Positions 45,259 to 53,461 of a stretch of 64,000 nt of DNA are shown one piece after another (position 1 is the stretch's first letter; every line of letters begins with the position of its first letter). A program made the translations under genes and the position numbers. Location: NCBI RefSeq assembly GCF_001936475.1, contig NZ_MSPQ01000002.1:310001-374000 (forward strand). Direction: 5' to 3'. Under the pieces are notes generated by a model. It saw nothing but the letters and a program-made list of their open reading frames with translations, did no database searches and had not been told where the DNA came from. Source of the DNA: Algoriphagus marinus. Its GTDB lineage: Bacteria > Bacteroidota > Bacteroidia > Cytophagales > Cyclobacteriaceae.

Positions 45259-47784
45259 ATGCCAACCAGAGCCTTACTATTACTGTCAATTCTTTTCTTG
45301 AAATTTTCATTTTTTGGCTATGGTCAATCCACCACAGTAACAGACTCCACCATAAATGAGCCTTCTACAATTGTCGACAGTCTTTTCCTAGCAGGTGACG
45401 AAAGCAAAAAAAATAACCGTCTTAGCTCCTATTTAAGCCAAGTAGTCAATCTCTCAAAAAATTATGCTGTACAACTTGGGAAACTAAAACTCATTCTATC
45501 CGAATTTCCGGATACTACAGAAATCAGTGCTCGTTTACCTGTTTTAAAACAATCAACTGAGACGCTTAAAGAGCTCACCTCAAGGGACACTGATTTAATA
45601 AATCAGCGTTACTTGAAAGGGGTAGAAAACTTTATCAAATCTCTTGAAGCGGAAAAGGAAGTCTATGAAGTACTGATCAGCCGACGGATGAATGAGCTAC
45701 TTGAAGTTGGTCGATCACTTGAAGAAATCCAAGGTGACTCTACTATAAATATGACCTTGAGGGATACTACGAGGTTTCCATTAATCACAAAAGAGGTAAA
45801 TCAAATCAAGAGCACAATAAATGAATTAGACAGTACTCTTTTGCAACAAGAAATTATTCTAACAACCTTCCAAGCAAAAATTTCTGAAATTACCTTATCA
45901 ATTCTAGATCTATCTCAATTTTTCAAGCAAAGTGCTTTGGCCATTAGGCAGCGATCATGGCAGAAAGAAGTTAATTACATTTGGGAAACTAAAAACTATG
46001 AAAATCAAGTCCCTGTAAAGACTGAATTTTTAAGTTCCATCAAGGTCAATACTTTTGTTTTGAAACGATATTTAGAAGAAAAACAAGTATTAATAGGCAC
46101 CTTAGTTCTTGCTATCACTCTTTTATATTTCAAACTCCATCGAATCCTAAATACCATTGCCAAGCGAAAGGAGTTTGCAGATTTGATTCTTGAGCGGGTA
46201 GCTTACCTCAAAAAAAACCTATTCTCTTCAAGCGTAATCATTGTGCTGCCCATATTTTTTCTAGTTTTCAGCAACCCCCCTATAATCTTCAGTTCAATTC
46301 TTTCCCTGATAATGGTTTTGTTCTCCGGACCTGTTCTCCTATATCATTTCGGAAAACGAGTTTTCATTATATGGCTGCTTTTTATCCCTCTTTATTTGGT
46401 TGGACCCACAATAGGTCTTCATTGGCAATTGACATATGCTGAACGCCCCATAATATATACAATAGCAATAGGAGGAATACTATTAGGGATATTAATGTAT
46501 CGAGAGACGAAAGGAAAAACATTTAATGGATCCTGGATATTACAATTTCTATCTATTTTTATTTTAGCCTTTTCAATTTTTTCTTTTGGCGCAAATGCAC
46601 TGGGAAGATTTAGTATTGCAAAATCTTATGTTATCCCTGGAATAACAGGGTTTTATAGAGGTCTTGCACTGTTCCTGTTCACCCAGGTCTTTCTAAAAGC
46701 GATCTATCTATGGATCGAATCGAGAAAAAAAGAGACTGATGTAATCTCTACATTTTTTGATTTTCAGGAGATTCAAAAAAGAATCCAAAGTATCCTCAAT
46801 ATTCTGGCAGTTAGTATCTGGGCCTACAGTATTATCTATTACTTAGGATTTTTCGACCCCGTTTATGATTCCGTAATTGCCTTTCTTTCAAAGGAAAGAA
46901 CACTAGGTAATGCTTCTTTTGAGTTTGGAACGATACTCCTTTTCTTTCTTATCCTGATTATTTCCTCCTTTCTGGCAAATAACATCGCCTATTTTGCCTC
47001 TATTCAGGATCAAAAAATTGCGCATTCTCGAACCAAAAGACTTGGAAGTTCTATTCTTCTTATTCGTTTGGGAGTGATTACGCTAGGCTTTTTTTTAGCC
47101 ATGACTGCTGCAAAAATACCTCTTGATAAGATTACTATCGTGCTTGGAGCACTATCAGTAGGTATTGGTTTCGGCTTGCAGACTATAATAAACAACTTAG
47201 TATCAGGGATTATTCTTGCCTTTGAACGACCGATTCAAATAGGAGATGAGATTCAGGTGGGAACGCTAAGCGGAACTGTAAAAGAAGTAGGGATTCGTGC
47301 TAGTAAGATTCAGGCATATGATGGATCAGAAATTATTTTACCCAACGGTGATTTACTTTCTCAAAGTTTAATCAACTGGACATTATCAGATAAGAAAAGA
47401 AGAGTTGAGCTCTTCATAGGAGTTGCGTATGATTCGGACATAGAGAAAGTCAAAGCTCTGATTGAAAAAGAATTAGAGAATGAAAGGATCATGAAAGTAC
47501 CAGCACCGAAAGTCCTGCTTCAAAACTTTGGAGACAGTTCAGTTGATTTTCGATTATTATTTTGGGTAGAAAGCTTCGACTTTTGGATTGATATTCGTGC
47601 TGAAGTGATGAGTGGAATCTTTAAAACTTTTGCGGAAAATAAAATCGAAATTCCTTTTCCGAAGCGTGATCTTTATTTGAAATCTTTACCTTCTTCTTGG
47701 CAGGAAAAGATCTCCAAACCGTCTGAGATCAGTTCTATTCCCCCAAAAGAAAACGATGAAAATAAAAAATCCTCCGAGACCTAA
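45259..47784 (+). CDS. MscS-family mechanosensitive channel, large (MscK-like)
   Basis: An 841-aa inner-membrane channel. Signal peptide (1-23, ending GYGQ); a periplasmic, partly coiled-coil region to about residue 275; about eight extra transmembrane helices; then the MscS core near residues 610-790, with the pore helix KITIVLGALSVGIGFGLQTI followed by NNLVSGIILAFERPIQIGD and the beta domain. It opens under hypo-osmotic membrane tension. Much longer than E. coli MscS (286 aa), as with MscK/MscM. The last codons overlap the stem of the cspA terminator of the other strand. Confidence 0.9.
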   Translation: MPTRALLLLSILFLKFSFFGYGQSTTVTDSTINEPSTIVDSLFLAGDESKKNNRLSSYLSQVVNLSKNYAVQLGKLKLILSEFPDTTEISARLPVLKQSTETLKELTSRDTDLINQRYLKGVENFIKSLEAEKEVYEVLISRRMNELLEVGRSLEEIQGDSTINMTLRDTTRFPLITKEVNQIKSTINELDSTLLQQEIILTTFQAKISEITLSILDLSQFFKQSALAIRQRSWQKEVNYIWETKNYENQVPVKTEFLSSIKVNTFVLKRYLEEKQVLIGTLVLAITLLYFKLHRILNTIAKRKEFADLILERVAYLKKNLFSSSVIIVLPIFFLVFSNPPIIFSSILSLIMVLFSGPVLLYHFGKRVFIIWLLFIPLYLVGPTIGLHWQLTYAERPIIYTIAIGGILLGILMYRETKGKTFNGSWILQFLSIFILAFSIFSFGANALGRFSIAKSYVIPGITGFYRGLALFLFTQVFLKAIYLWIESRKKETDVISTFFDFQEIQKRIQSILNILAVSIWAYSIIYYLGFFDPVYDSVIAFLSKERTLGNASFEFGTILLFFLILIISSFLANNIAYFASIQDQKIAHSRTKRLGSSILLIRLGVITLGFFLAMTAAKIPLDKITIVLGALSVGIGFGLQTIINNLVSGIILAFERPIQIGDEIQVGTLSGTVKEVGIRASKIQAYDGSEIILPNGDLLSQSLINWTLSDKKRRVELFIGVAYDSDIEKVKALIEKELENERIMKVPAPKVLLQNFGDSSVDFRLLFWVESFDFWIDIRAEVMSGIFKTFAENKIEIPFPKRDLYLKSLPSSWQEKISKPSEISSIPPKENDENKKSSET

Positions 47785-47795
47785 ATCTCGGAGGA
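47764..47795 (-). terminator. cspA terminator overlapping end of MscS gene
   Basis: Stem ATCCTCCGAGA / TCTCGGAGGAT, followed on the minus strand by TTTTTTATTTT. It lies 31 nt past the cspA stop and includes the final codons and TAA of the convergent MscS gene. Confidence 0.85.
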
Positions 47796-47825
47796 TCAAT
47801 TAACAAGAACTTCAAAAATGCTTTA

Positions 47826-48017
47826 TTAGGCTCTTCTGACGTTGACGGCATTTGGTCCTTTTTTGCCATCCTTGACGTCGTATGTAACTTTGTCGTTCTG
47901 GGCAACCTGGTCCACCAATCCGGTAGCGTGTACGAAAACTTCGCTTTGCGTGTCATCGTCTACGATAAATCCGAATCCTTTGGCTTCATTGTAAAATTTT
48001 ACTGTTCCGGTAAACAT
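47826..48017 (-). CDS. cold-shock protein CspA family
   Basis: A 63-aa protein with RNP1 (KGFGFIV) and RNP2 (EVFVHAT) motifs and the opening MFTGTVKFYNEAKGFGFI. It is an RNA chaperone that binds single-stranded RNA. It is slightly shorter than the usual 66-70 aa. Promoter at 48050-48080. The 5' leader is about 35 nt, shorter than the long thermosensor leaders known from E. coli cspA. Confidence 0.95.
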   Translation of the reverse strand: MFTGTVKFYNEAKGFGFIVDDDTQSEVFVHATGLVDQVAQNDKVTYDVKDGKKGPNAVNVRRA

Positions 48018-48049
48018 AATAATTTGTTAGTAATAATAAATAATTACGC

Positions 48050-48080
48050 TAAAATTAAAGATTCAAATAAAAAAAACAAA
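48050..48080 (-). promoter_or_regulatory. promoter of cspA
   Basis: On the minus strand TTTG (48080-48077) is followed after exactly 19 nt by TAATTTTA (48057-48050), one base off TAnnTTTG. The start codon is 33 bp downstream. Confidence 0.6.
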
Positions 48081-48103
48081 ATAATCGTCTCTAATTTAAG
48101 GTG

Positions 48104-48598
48104 ATGAGAAAAATTATCTTTGTGCGACATGCAAAATCTTCATGGGACAATCCAAATCTAAGAGACCATGATCGACCACTTTCCGAGCGGGGATTACGGG
48201 ACGCTCCAAGGATGGCCAAACGACTTAAGGATAAAAATATCCTACCGGATCTTATTCTTTCTTCTACCGCTAAGAGAGCTAAACAAACTGCTGAAATCAC
48301 AGCTAAAAATCTGGGGTTAAGTCAATCGATTATTCAGTTCGAATCAAATCTCTATCATGCCTCCCCGAAAGAAATTCTGAATCAGATAAAAACAATCTCC
48401 GATCAATCCATTGGGACTTTGATTGTGGTGGGGCATAACCCTGGCTTCAATGATTTAATTGAATACTTGGGAGGCTCAATCGAAAATTTACCTACGGCTG
48501 GTCAATTTGGATTCAAGTTGGCCATTCGAGAATGGTCTGAAATCTCCCCGGAAAAGGCTGAAGTTTGGTTTTTTGACTACCCAAAAAAAGAAAACTAA
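48104..48598 (+). CDS. sixA: SixA-type histidine phosphatase
   Basis: A 164-aa histidine-phosphatase-superfamily enzyme. Catalytic RHAKSSW stands at 8-14 and a second conserved His in VVGHNPG near residue 110. SixA of E. coli removes phosphate from His of HPr-like and phosphorelay proteins; the exact target here is unknown. An in-frame GTG just before the ATG (48101) is a less likely start. Its stop codon overlaps by 4 nt that of the convergent SDR gene. Confidence 0.85.
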   Translation: MRKIIFVRHAKSSWDNPNLRDHDRPLSERGLRDAPRMAKRLKDKNILPDLILSSTAKRAKQTAEITAKNLGLSQSIIQFESNLYHASPKEILNQIKTISDQSIGTLIVVGHNPGFNDLIEYLGGSIENLPTAGQFGFKLAIREWSEISPEKAEVWFFDYPKKEN

Positions 48599-49329
48599 GT
48601 CAACTCAAAATCTCTTACATCTTGAAGAACGCCTTCAAACTTCTCCGGATTACTCAACAAATAACTTATTTTCTGAGAAACGGCCTGGGCTGAAGAAAGT
48701 GCTCCCTGAGATTTATAACTTTTGAATCGTTCCAAATCCGGAAAATCCTTTTCATCTACGGATCTGATCTGATCCTGCATCCCTGTATCCACTATTCCCG
48801 GTGCCAAACTGAAGAAACGAATTCCGGTATGCTCATTTTCCTTTTCGCAAACCATCGAAAACATAGCTAAAGCAGCCTTGCTACTACAATACTCCGACCA
48901 ACCTGAAACGGGCTTTTGAGCTGCTCCTGAACTTATGTTACACACAATACGCTTAGAATTCTGATTTTGATAAGCCGCTACAAATGCATTTGTCAAACAG
49001 ATCGGTGCCAATAGGTTGATGCTCATCAATTTTTTAAGATTGGAGGGGTTGAGTTTTCCTACTGGCTTAATTTCTCCGATCCATCCTGCATTATTTATCA
49101 AGTGAATTTCCTCAAAATCTCCTTTCGGAAATAGTGTTTCTAAGACCTTTTCTAATTTATCGAGCTCGCTTAAGTCAAGGCTTATCTCTTTCAATTGAGG
49201 AAAGTCCAAACCCAAACAAGTCCTAGAAATAGCAAGGATTTCAAAATTCCTCTTTTGTAAATAAGTATCCAGAATAGCTCGTCCAAGTCCTTGACTATGA
49301 CCGGTAAGAATTAGTAGTGATTTAGCCAT
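48595..49329 (-). CDS. short-chain dehydrogenase/reductase
   Basis: A 244-aa SDR. The nucleotide-binding motif is TGHSQGLG (9-16), a variant of TGxxxGxG; NNAG stands near residue 80; the catalytic YxxxK is in EYCSSKAAL. The sequence resembles sepiapterin-reductase-type SDRs (GTxxP-like late block LAPGIVDTGMQ). Substrate cannot be told. The start codon immediately follows the hslU terminator hairpin, so it may share little read-through from hslU. Confidence 0.87.
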   Translation of the reverse strand: MAKSLLILTGHSQGLGRAILDTYLQKRNFEILAISRTCLGLDFPQLKEISLDLSELDKLEKVLETLFPKGDFEEIHLINNAGWIGEIKPVGKLNPSNLKKLMSINLLAPICLTNAFVAAYQNQNSKRIVCNISSGAAQKPVSGWSEYCSSKAALAMFSMVCEKENEHTGIRFFSLAPGIVDTGMQDQIRSVDEKDFPDLERFKSYKSQGALSSAQAVSQKISYLLSNPEKFEGVLQDVRDFELT

Positions 49330-49336
49330 AATGAAA

Positions 49337-49358
49337 AAAGCACCAAAAATGGTGCTTT
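49337..49358 (-). terminator. terminator of hslU
   Basis: Stem AAAGCACC / GGTGCTTT, then TTTTTT on the minus strand; 4 nt past the hslU stop and 8 nt before the SDR start. Confidence 0.85.
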
Positions 49359-49361
49359 AAA

Positions 49362-50759
49362 TTAAAGTATGTATTGAGAAAGATCCCGATTTTTGACCAA
49401 GGTACTTAATCGATCTTGGACCATTTCTCGCGTTACCATTATCTTGGAGTTGGCCTCGATAGTATCAGGCACATCAAACAGAAAGTCATTTAACAAGTGA
49501 CTCATCACGGTATGTAATCTTCTAGCCCCAATATTTTCCACTTCTTGATTGATCAAAAATGCAAGTCGTGCAATTTCCTCAATTGACTCATCATTGAATT
49601 CCAAGTATACTTCTTCCGCTTCAAAAAGTGCCTGATATTGCTTTGTCAAAGCATTTTTTGGCTCTCTCAGGATACGGGAGAAATCTTCTTGAGTCAAGCT
49701 TTGCAACTCCACTCGAATTGGGAACCTGCCTTGAAGCTCGGGGATCAAATCGGAAGGTTTAGCCACATGAAAAGCTCCTGCAGCGATAAACAATACGTGA
49801 TCTGTATTGACTACCCCATATTTGGTATTCACAGCTGAACCCTCCACAATTGGAAGTAAATCACGCTGTACACCTTCTCGGCTGACATCTGGTCCACCTC
49901 CGCCTTTACCTGATTTGGAAGCAATTTTATCAATTTCATCGATGAATATGATACCGTTATTCTCAGCAAGCTTAATCGCCTCCTCTTTTACTTCATCAAA
50001 GTCGATCAACTTAGACATCTCTTCCTCAAGTAATACTTTTCTAGCCTCAGAGATTGACAGCTTACGTTTTTTTACTTTTTTAGGCATCATGTTGGAAATC
50101 ATATCCTGAAGACCTGCCATGCTAGCATCGTCCATCATTCCATTTCCAATCATTCCTACACCAACAGGAGATCCTGCTTTTACATTGATTTCGATTTTCC
50201 GATCATCTAGTTCGCCGTCTCTGAGTTTTTCTCGGAATCTCTCCCGGGTTCGCTCATTCAATTCATGATCATTTGACGGTTCCCCAGATTCATTAAGATC
50301 CACCGTTGCATTTCTTGTAAATCCAGCGCTTTTGACAGGAGGAATCAGAATGTCCAAGATGATCTCTTCCACGGCTTCCGAAGCTTTGACTTTGACTTCC
50401 TCGTTTTTAGACTCTCGAACCAAGGCCACAGATTGCTCCACCAGATCTCTAACCATACTCTCCACATCACGTCCAACATAGCCTACTTCCGTAAACTTTG
50501 AGGCCTCTACTTTGGTGAAAGGTGCATTTGCAACTTTAGCTAATCTTCTGGCTATCTCAGTCTTACCAACCCCGGTTGATCCAATCATCAGGATATTGTT
50601 GGGAACGATATCTTTTTGAATTTCTGATTTCACCATCAGGCGGCGAATCCTATTTCGAAGCGCAATTGCAACATTCCGCTTTGCATCGTTTTGACCGATA
50701 ATATATTTATCTAGCTCAGCGACAATTTGTCTTGGAGTTAGTGATGGAATTTGACTCAT
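49362..50759 (-). CDS. hslU: HslU, ATPase subunit of HslUV protease
   Basis: A 465-aa AAA+ unfoldase. N-terminal TPRQIVAELDKYIIGQ, Walker A GSTGVGKTE (60-68), an intermediate domain (about 110-235), Walker B with sensor (IIFIDEIDK, about 270-278), and the C-terminal QYIL that inserts into HslV pockets. It unfolds proteins for HslV. hslV is not next to it, nor anywhere in this window. Length agrees with the family (about 440-470 aa). Lon lies 71 bp upstream on the same strand. Confidence 0.96.
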   Translation of the reverse strand: MSQIPSLTPRQIVAELDKYIIGQNDAKRNVAIALRNRIRRLMVKSEIQKDIVPNNILMIGSTGVGKTEIARRLAKVANAPFTKVEASKFTEVGYVGRDVESMVRDLVEQSVALVRESKNEEVKVKASEAVEEIILDILIPPVKSAGFTRNATVDLNESGEPSNDHELNERTRERFREKLRDGELDDRKIEINVKAGSPVGVGMIGNGMMDDASMAGLQDMISNMMPKKVKKRKLSISEARKVLLEEEMSKLIDFDEVKEEAIKLAENNGIIFIDEIDKIASKSGKGGGGPDVSREGVQRDLLPIVEGSAVNTKYGVVNTDHVLFIAAGAFHVAKPSDLIPELQGRFPIRVELQSLTQEDFSRILREPKNALTKQYQALFEAEEVYLEFNDESIEEIARLAFLINQEVENIGARRLHTVMSHLLNDFLFDVPDTIEANSKIMVTREMVQDRLSTLVKNRDLSQYIL

Positions 50760-50830
50760 GTTTTTTTTTGGTTTAACTCTGGAATATCCTGCCAGAGTAG
50801 AATAAAGCTTATACTTCCTGATTCGAAAGT

Positions 50831-53311
50831 TTAATCGTTTTTAGCACTGGGTTCTGGAGAAAAACTAAAATGGAGGGGACGGTCTACTTTTGATTTCAAA
50901 AGTGCGATATCCAACACCTCTTCTACTCGATCCACAAAATGAAAATCGATTCCTTTGATGTATTGTTCATCTATCTCCTCAATATCCCGCTTATTTTTTT
51001 TACAAAGAATAATCTCTTTGATTCCAGCACGCTTGGCAGCAAGGATTTTCTCTTTAATCCCACCAACTGGCATCACTTTGCCAATCAATGATATTTCGCC
51101 AGTCATTGCTACTCTGGCTTTCACTTTTCGTTGCGTATAAACTGAAGCCATTGCGGTAAGCATGGTGATACCTGCTGAAGGACCGTCCTTTGGAACTGCT
51201 CCTGCGGGCACGTGGATGTGTAGATCATACTGATCAAAGACACGGTGATCTATCCCCAAGGTTTCAGCCTTTGATTTCAAATAAGATAGCGCAGTCATTG
51301 CAGATTCCTTCATCACATCTCCAAGTTGACCAGAAAGTGTAAGTTTCCCTTTTCCTCTGCTCAAACTTGATTCTATGAATAAAATCTCTCCACCGACACT
51401 TGTCCAAGCCAATCCTGTGACCACACCGGCCACACTATTGTCTTGGTAGATTTCCTTGTCGAAAATCTCCGATCCAAGAATTCTCCGAATTGCTTCAGGG
51501 GTGATTTTAGGATCATATTCCTCCTCCATCGCAATGGATTTAGCCACATTTCGAACTACTTTACCTATGACTCTTTCAAGGCTTCTTACACCAGATTCTC
51601 TAGTATAGTCTTCTATCAATTTCACCAAGGCTTTTTTCTCAAAAGTAATCTGAGTAGCCTTCAAGCCATGCTCCTTTCGTTGTTTTGGAACAAGATGCTT
51701 TTTAGCAATTTCAACTTTTTCTTCTTGGGTATAACCTGTTACTTCAATGATCTCCATACGATCTCGAAGTGCAGGTTGGATTGTATCCAACGAATTGGCT
51801 GTAGCGATAAATAACACCTTACTGAGATCATATTCCACTTCCAGGTAATTGTCCAAGAATGCGAAGTTCTGCTCGGGATCAAGCACCTCCAGAAAAGCTG
51901 AACTTGGATCCCCTCTAAAATCTGAGGATAGCTTATCAATCTCGTCCAATACAAATACTGGATTGGAGATTTTCACCTTCTTCATATTCTGGATGATTTT
52001 TCCAGGCATCGCTCCAACATAGGTCTTTCGATGACCTCTGATCTCAGCTTCATCATGAAGTCCACCAAGCGACATTCGAATGTATTTTCTGCCCAATGCT
52101 CTGGCTATGGATTTCCCAAGGGAAGTTTTCCCAACACCTGGAGGGCCATAGAGGCAAAGAATGGGGCCTTTTAGATCATTCTTTAATTTCAATACCGCTA
52201 GATATTCGATAATTCGCTCTTTGACTTTCTCCAAGCCAAAGTGATCACTATCCAAAATCTTTTTGGCATGCTTCAGGTCAAAATTGTCCTGTGTATATTC
52301 ATTCCAAGGCAACTCAACCATCGTCTCAGCATAGTTGAGTGCGATTGGATATTCTGCCGCAGCAGGATTGATCCGGAGTATTTTGTTAAGTTCTTTTTCG
52401 AAGTGATTATGAACCTCTTGATTCCAAAGCTTCAGATCACCTCTTGCCCGAAGGTCTTCCACCTCTTTCTCAGGCCCTTCTTCGCCAAGTTCAGTTTGAA
52501 GTACCTTCATCTGTTGACGTAGAAAATAATCACGCTGCTGCTGATCAATATCGGTATGCACTTTCTTTTGAATCTCTGACTTCAACTCCAGCATCTGGAT
52601 GTCTTTCATCATAAATTCAAGCAAAAGGGTAGCTCGCTCCACTCCATCGTTGATTTCTAACAAACGCTGCTTCGATTCAACAGGAGCATTGATGTTGGAT
52701 GAAAGGAAATGGGTAAGGAATGCCGTATTGTCAATATTATCCAAAGCCACTTGTGCCTCGCGAGGAATCTCTGGATTCAAATGAAGAATTCGAGTGGCAG
52801 AGTCTTTTAAGGACTCCTCCAATGCTTGGATTTTTTTGGAGCTCTTTGGAAAGTTCTCCTCCAAATAATCCACTTTGGCAATGAAATAAGGATCATCAGT
52901 AACCTGCTCCTTAATCCTAAATCGTTTTTTTCCCTGAATAATTATCGTGGTATTCCCATCAGGTAGGACGATCATTTTGATGATCTTGGCGATTGTCCCA
53001 ACTTGGTAAATATCTTCCCATGAAGGATCATCATTATTTGCATTGATCTGAGCACAGACTCCAATCAGCTTATTTCCCTTTTGTGCTTTCTTTACCAAGC
53101 GGATTGATCGCTGTCTTCCCACGGTAATTGGAATCACTACTCCAGGGAAAAGAACAGTATTTCTAACAGATAGAATCGGGATTTCCTCTTCGAAGGCTTC
53201 CTTTCCAGGCTCTTCACCTTCTTCTTCGGTGATCAGTTGGATCAAATCCCCTTCACCTGAAAATTCCCCTACCATTAGATTTTGAAATACAGTATTTTCG
53301 AATTGGCTCAT
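50831..53311 (-). CDS. lon: Lon protease (LonA)
   Basis: An 826-aa ATP-dependent protease when started at the ATG at 53311 (MSQFENTVFQ); the in-frame upstream extension (20 codons) runs toward the preceding terminator and is unlikely. LAN substrate domain (about 40-245, PILSVRNTVLFPGVVIPI), coiled region, AAA+ domain with Walker A YGPPGVGKTS (about 388-397), and Ser-Lys protease domain with PKDGPSAG (catalytic Ser) and GGIKEKILAAKRAG (catalytic Lys). It is slightly longer than E. coli Lon (784 aa), with an acidic N-terminal stretch (EEEGEEPGKEAFEEE). Confidence 0.96.
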   Translation of the reverse strand: MSQFENTVFQNLMVGEFSGEGDLIQLITEEEGEEPGKEAFEEEIPILSVRNTVLFPGVVIPITVGRQRSIRLVKKAQKGNKLIGVCAQINANNDDPSWEDIYQVGTIAKIIKMIVLPDGNTTIIIQGKKRFRIKEQVTDDPYFIAKVDYLEENFPKSSKKIQALEESLKDSATRILHLNPEIPREAQVALDNIDNTAFLTHFLSSNINAPVESKQRLLEINDGVERATLLLEFMMKDIQMLELKSEIQKKVHTDIDQQQRDYFLRQQMKVLQTELGEEGPEKEVEDLRARGDLKLWNQEVHNHFEKELNKILRINPAAAEYPIALNYAETMVELPWNEYTQDNFDLKHAKKILDSDHFGLEKVKERIIEYLAVLKLKNDLKGPILCLYGPPGVGKTSLGKSIARALGRKYIRMSLGGLHDEAEIRGHRKTYVGAMPGKIIQNMKKVKISNPVFVLDEIDKLSSDFRGDPSSAFLEVLDPEQNFAFLDNYLEVEYDLSKVLFIATANSLDTIQPALRDRMEIIEVTGYTQEEKVEIAKKHLVPKQRKEHGLKATQITFEKKALVKLIEDYTRESGVRSLERVIGKVVRNVAKSIAMEEEYDPKITPEAIRRILGSEIFDKEIYQDNSVAGVVTGLAWTSVGGEILFIESSLSRGKGKLTLSGQLGDVMKESAMTALSYLKSKAETLGIDHRVFDQYDLHIHVPAGAVPKDGPSAGITMLTAMASVYTQRKVKARVAMTGEISLIGKVMPVGGIKEKILAAKRAGIKEIILCKKNKRDIEEIDEQYIKGIDFHFVDRVEEVLDIALLKSKVDRPLHFSFSPEPSAKND

Positions 53312-53357
53312 ATAGACAGATTGACAGATACGCTGTCGGTTTATTGCTAAAATAAAA

Positions 53358-53386
53358 GAAGAACCTTCCAAAAACGAAGGTTCTTC
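53358..53386 (-). terminator. terminator upstream of lon
   Basis: Stem GAAGAACCTTC / GAAGGTTCTTC with TTTTATTTT tail on the minus strand. It ends the kelch-type lipoprotein gene, 76 nt past its stop, and isolates lon. Confidence 0.88.
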
Positions 53387-53461
53387 CTAAAATGTCAAGG
53401 GCTATGCCAAAAGGGGAATTCGTCAGATTGGCAGGTTTTATTTTTATAGACTTCCAAACCA

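Noticed and set aside
50776..50798. Hairpin ACTCTGG/CCAGAGT between lon and hslU
   Set aside because: On the minus strand it is followed by an A-rich rather than a T-rich run, so it is not an intrinsic terminator.
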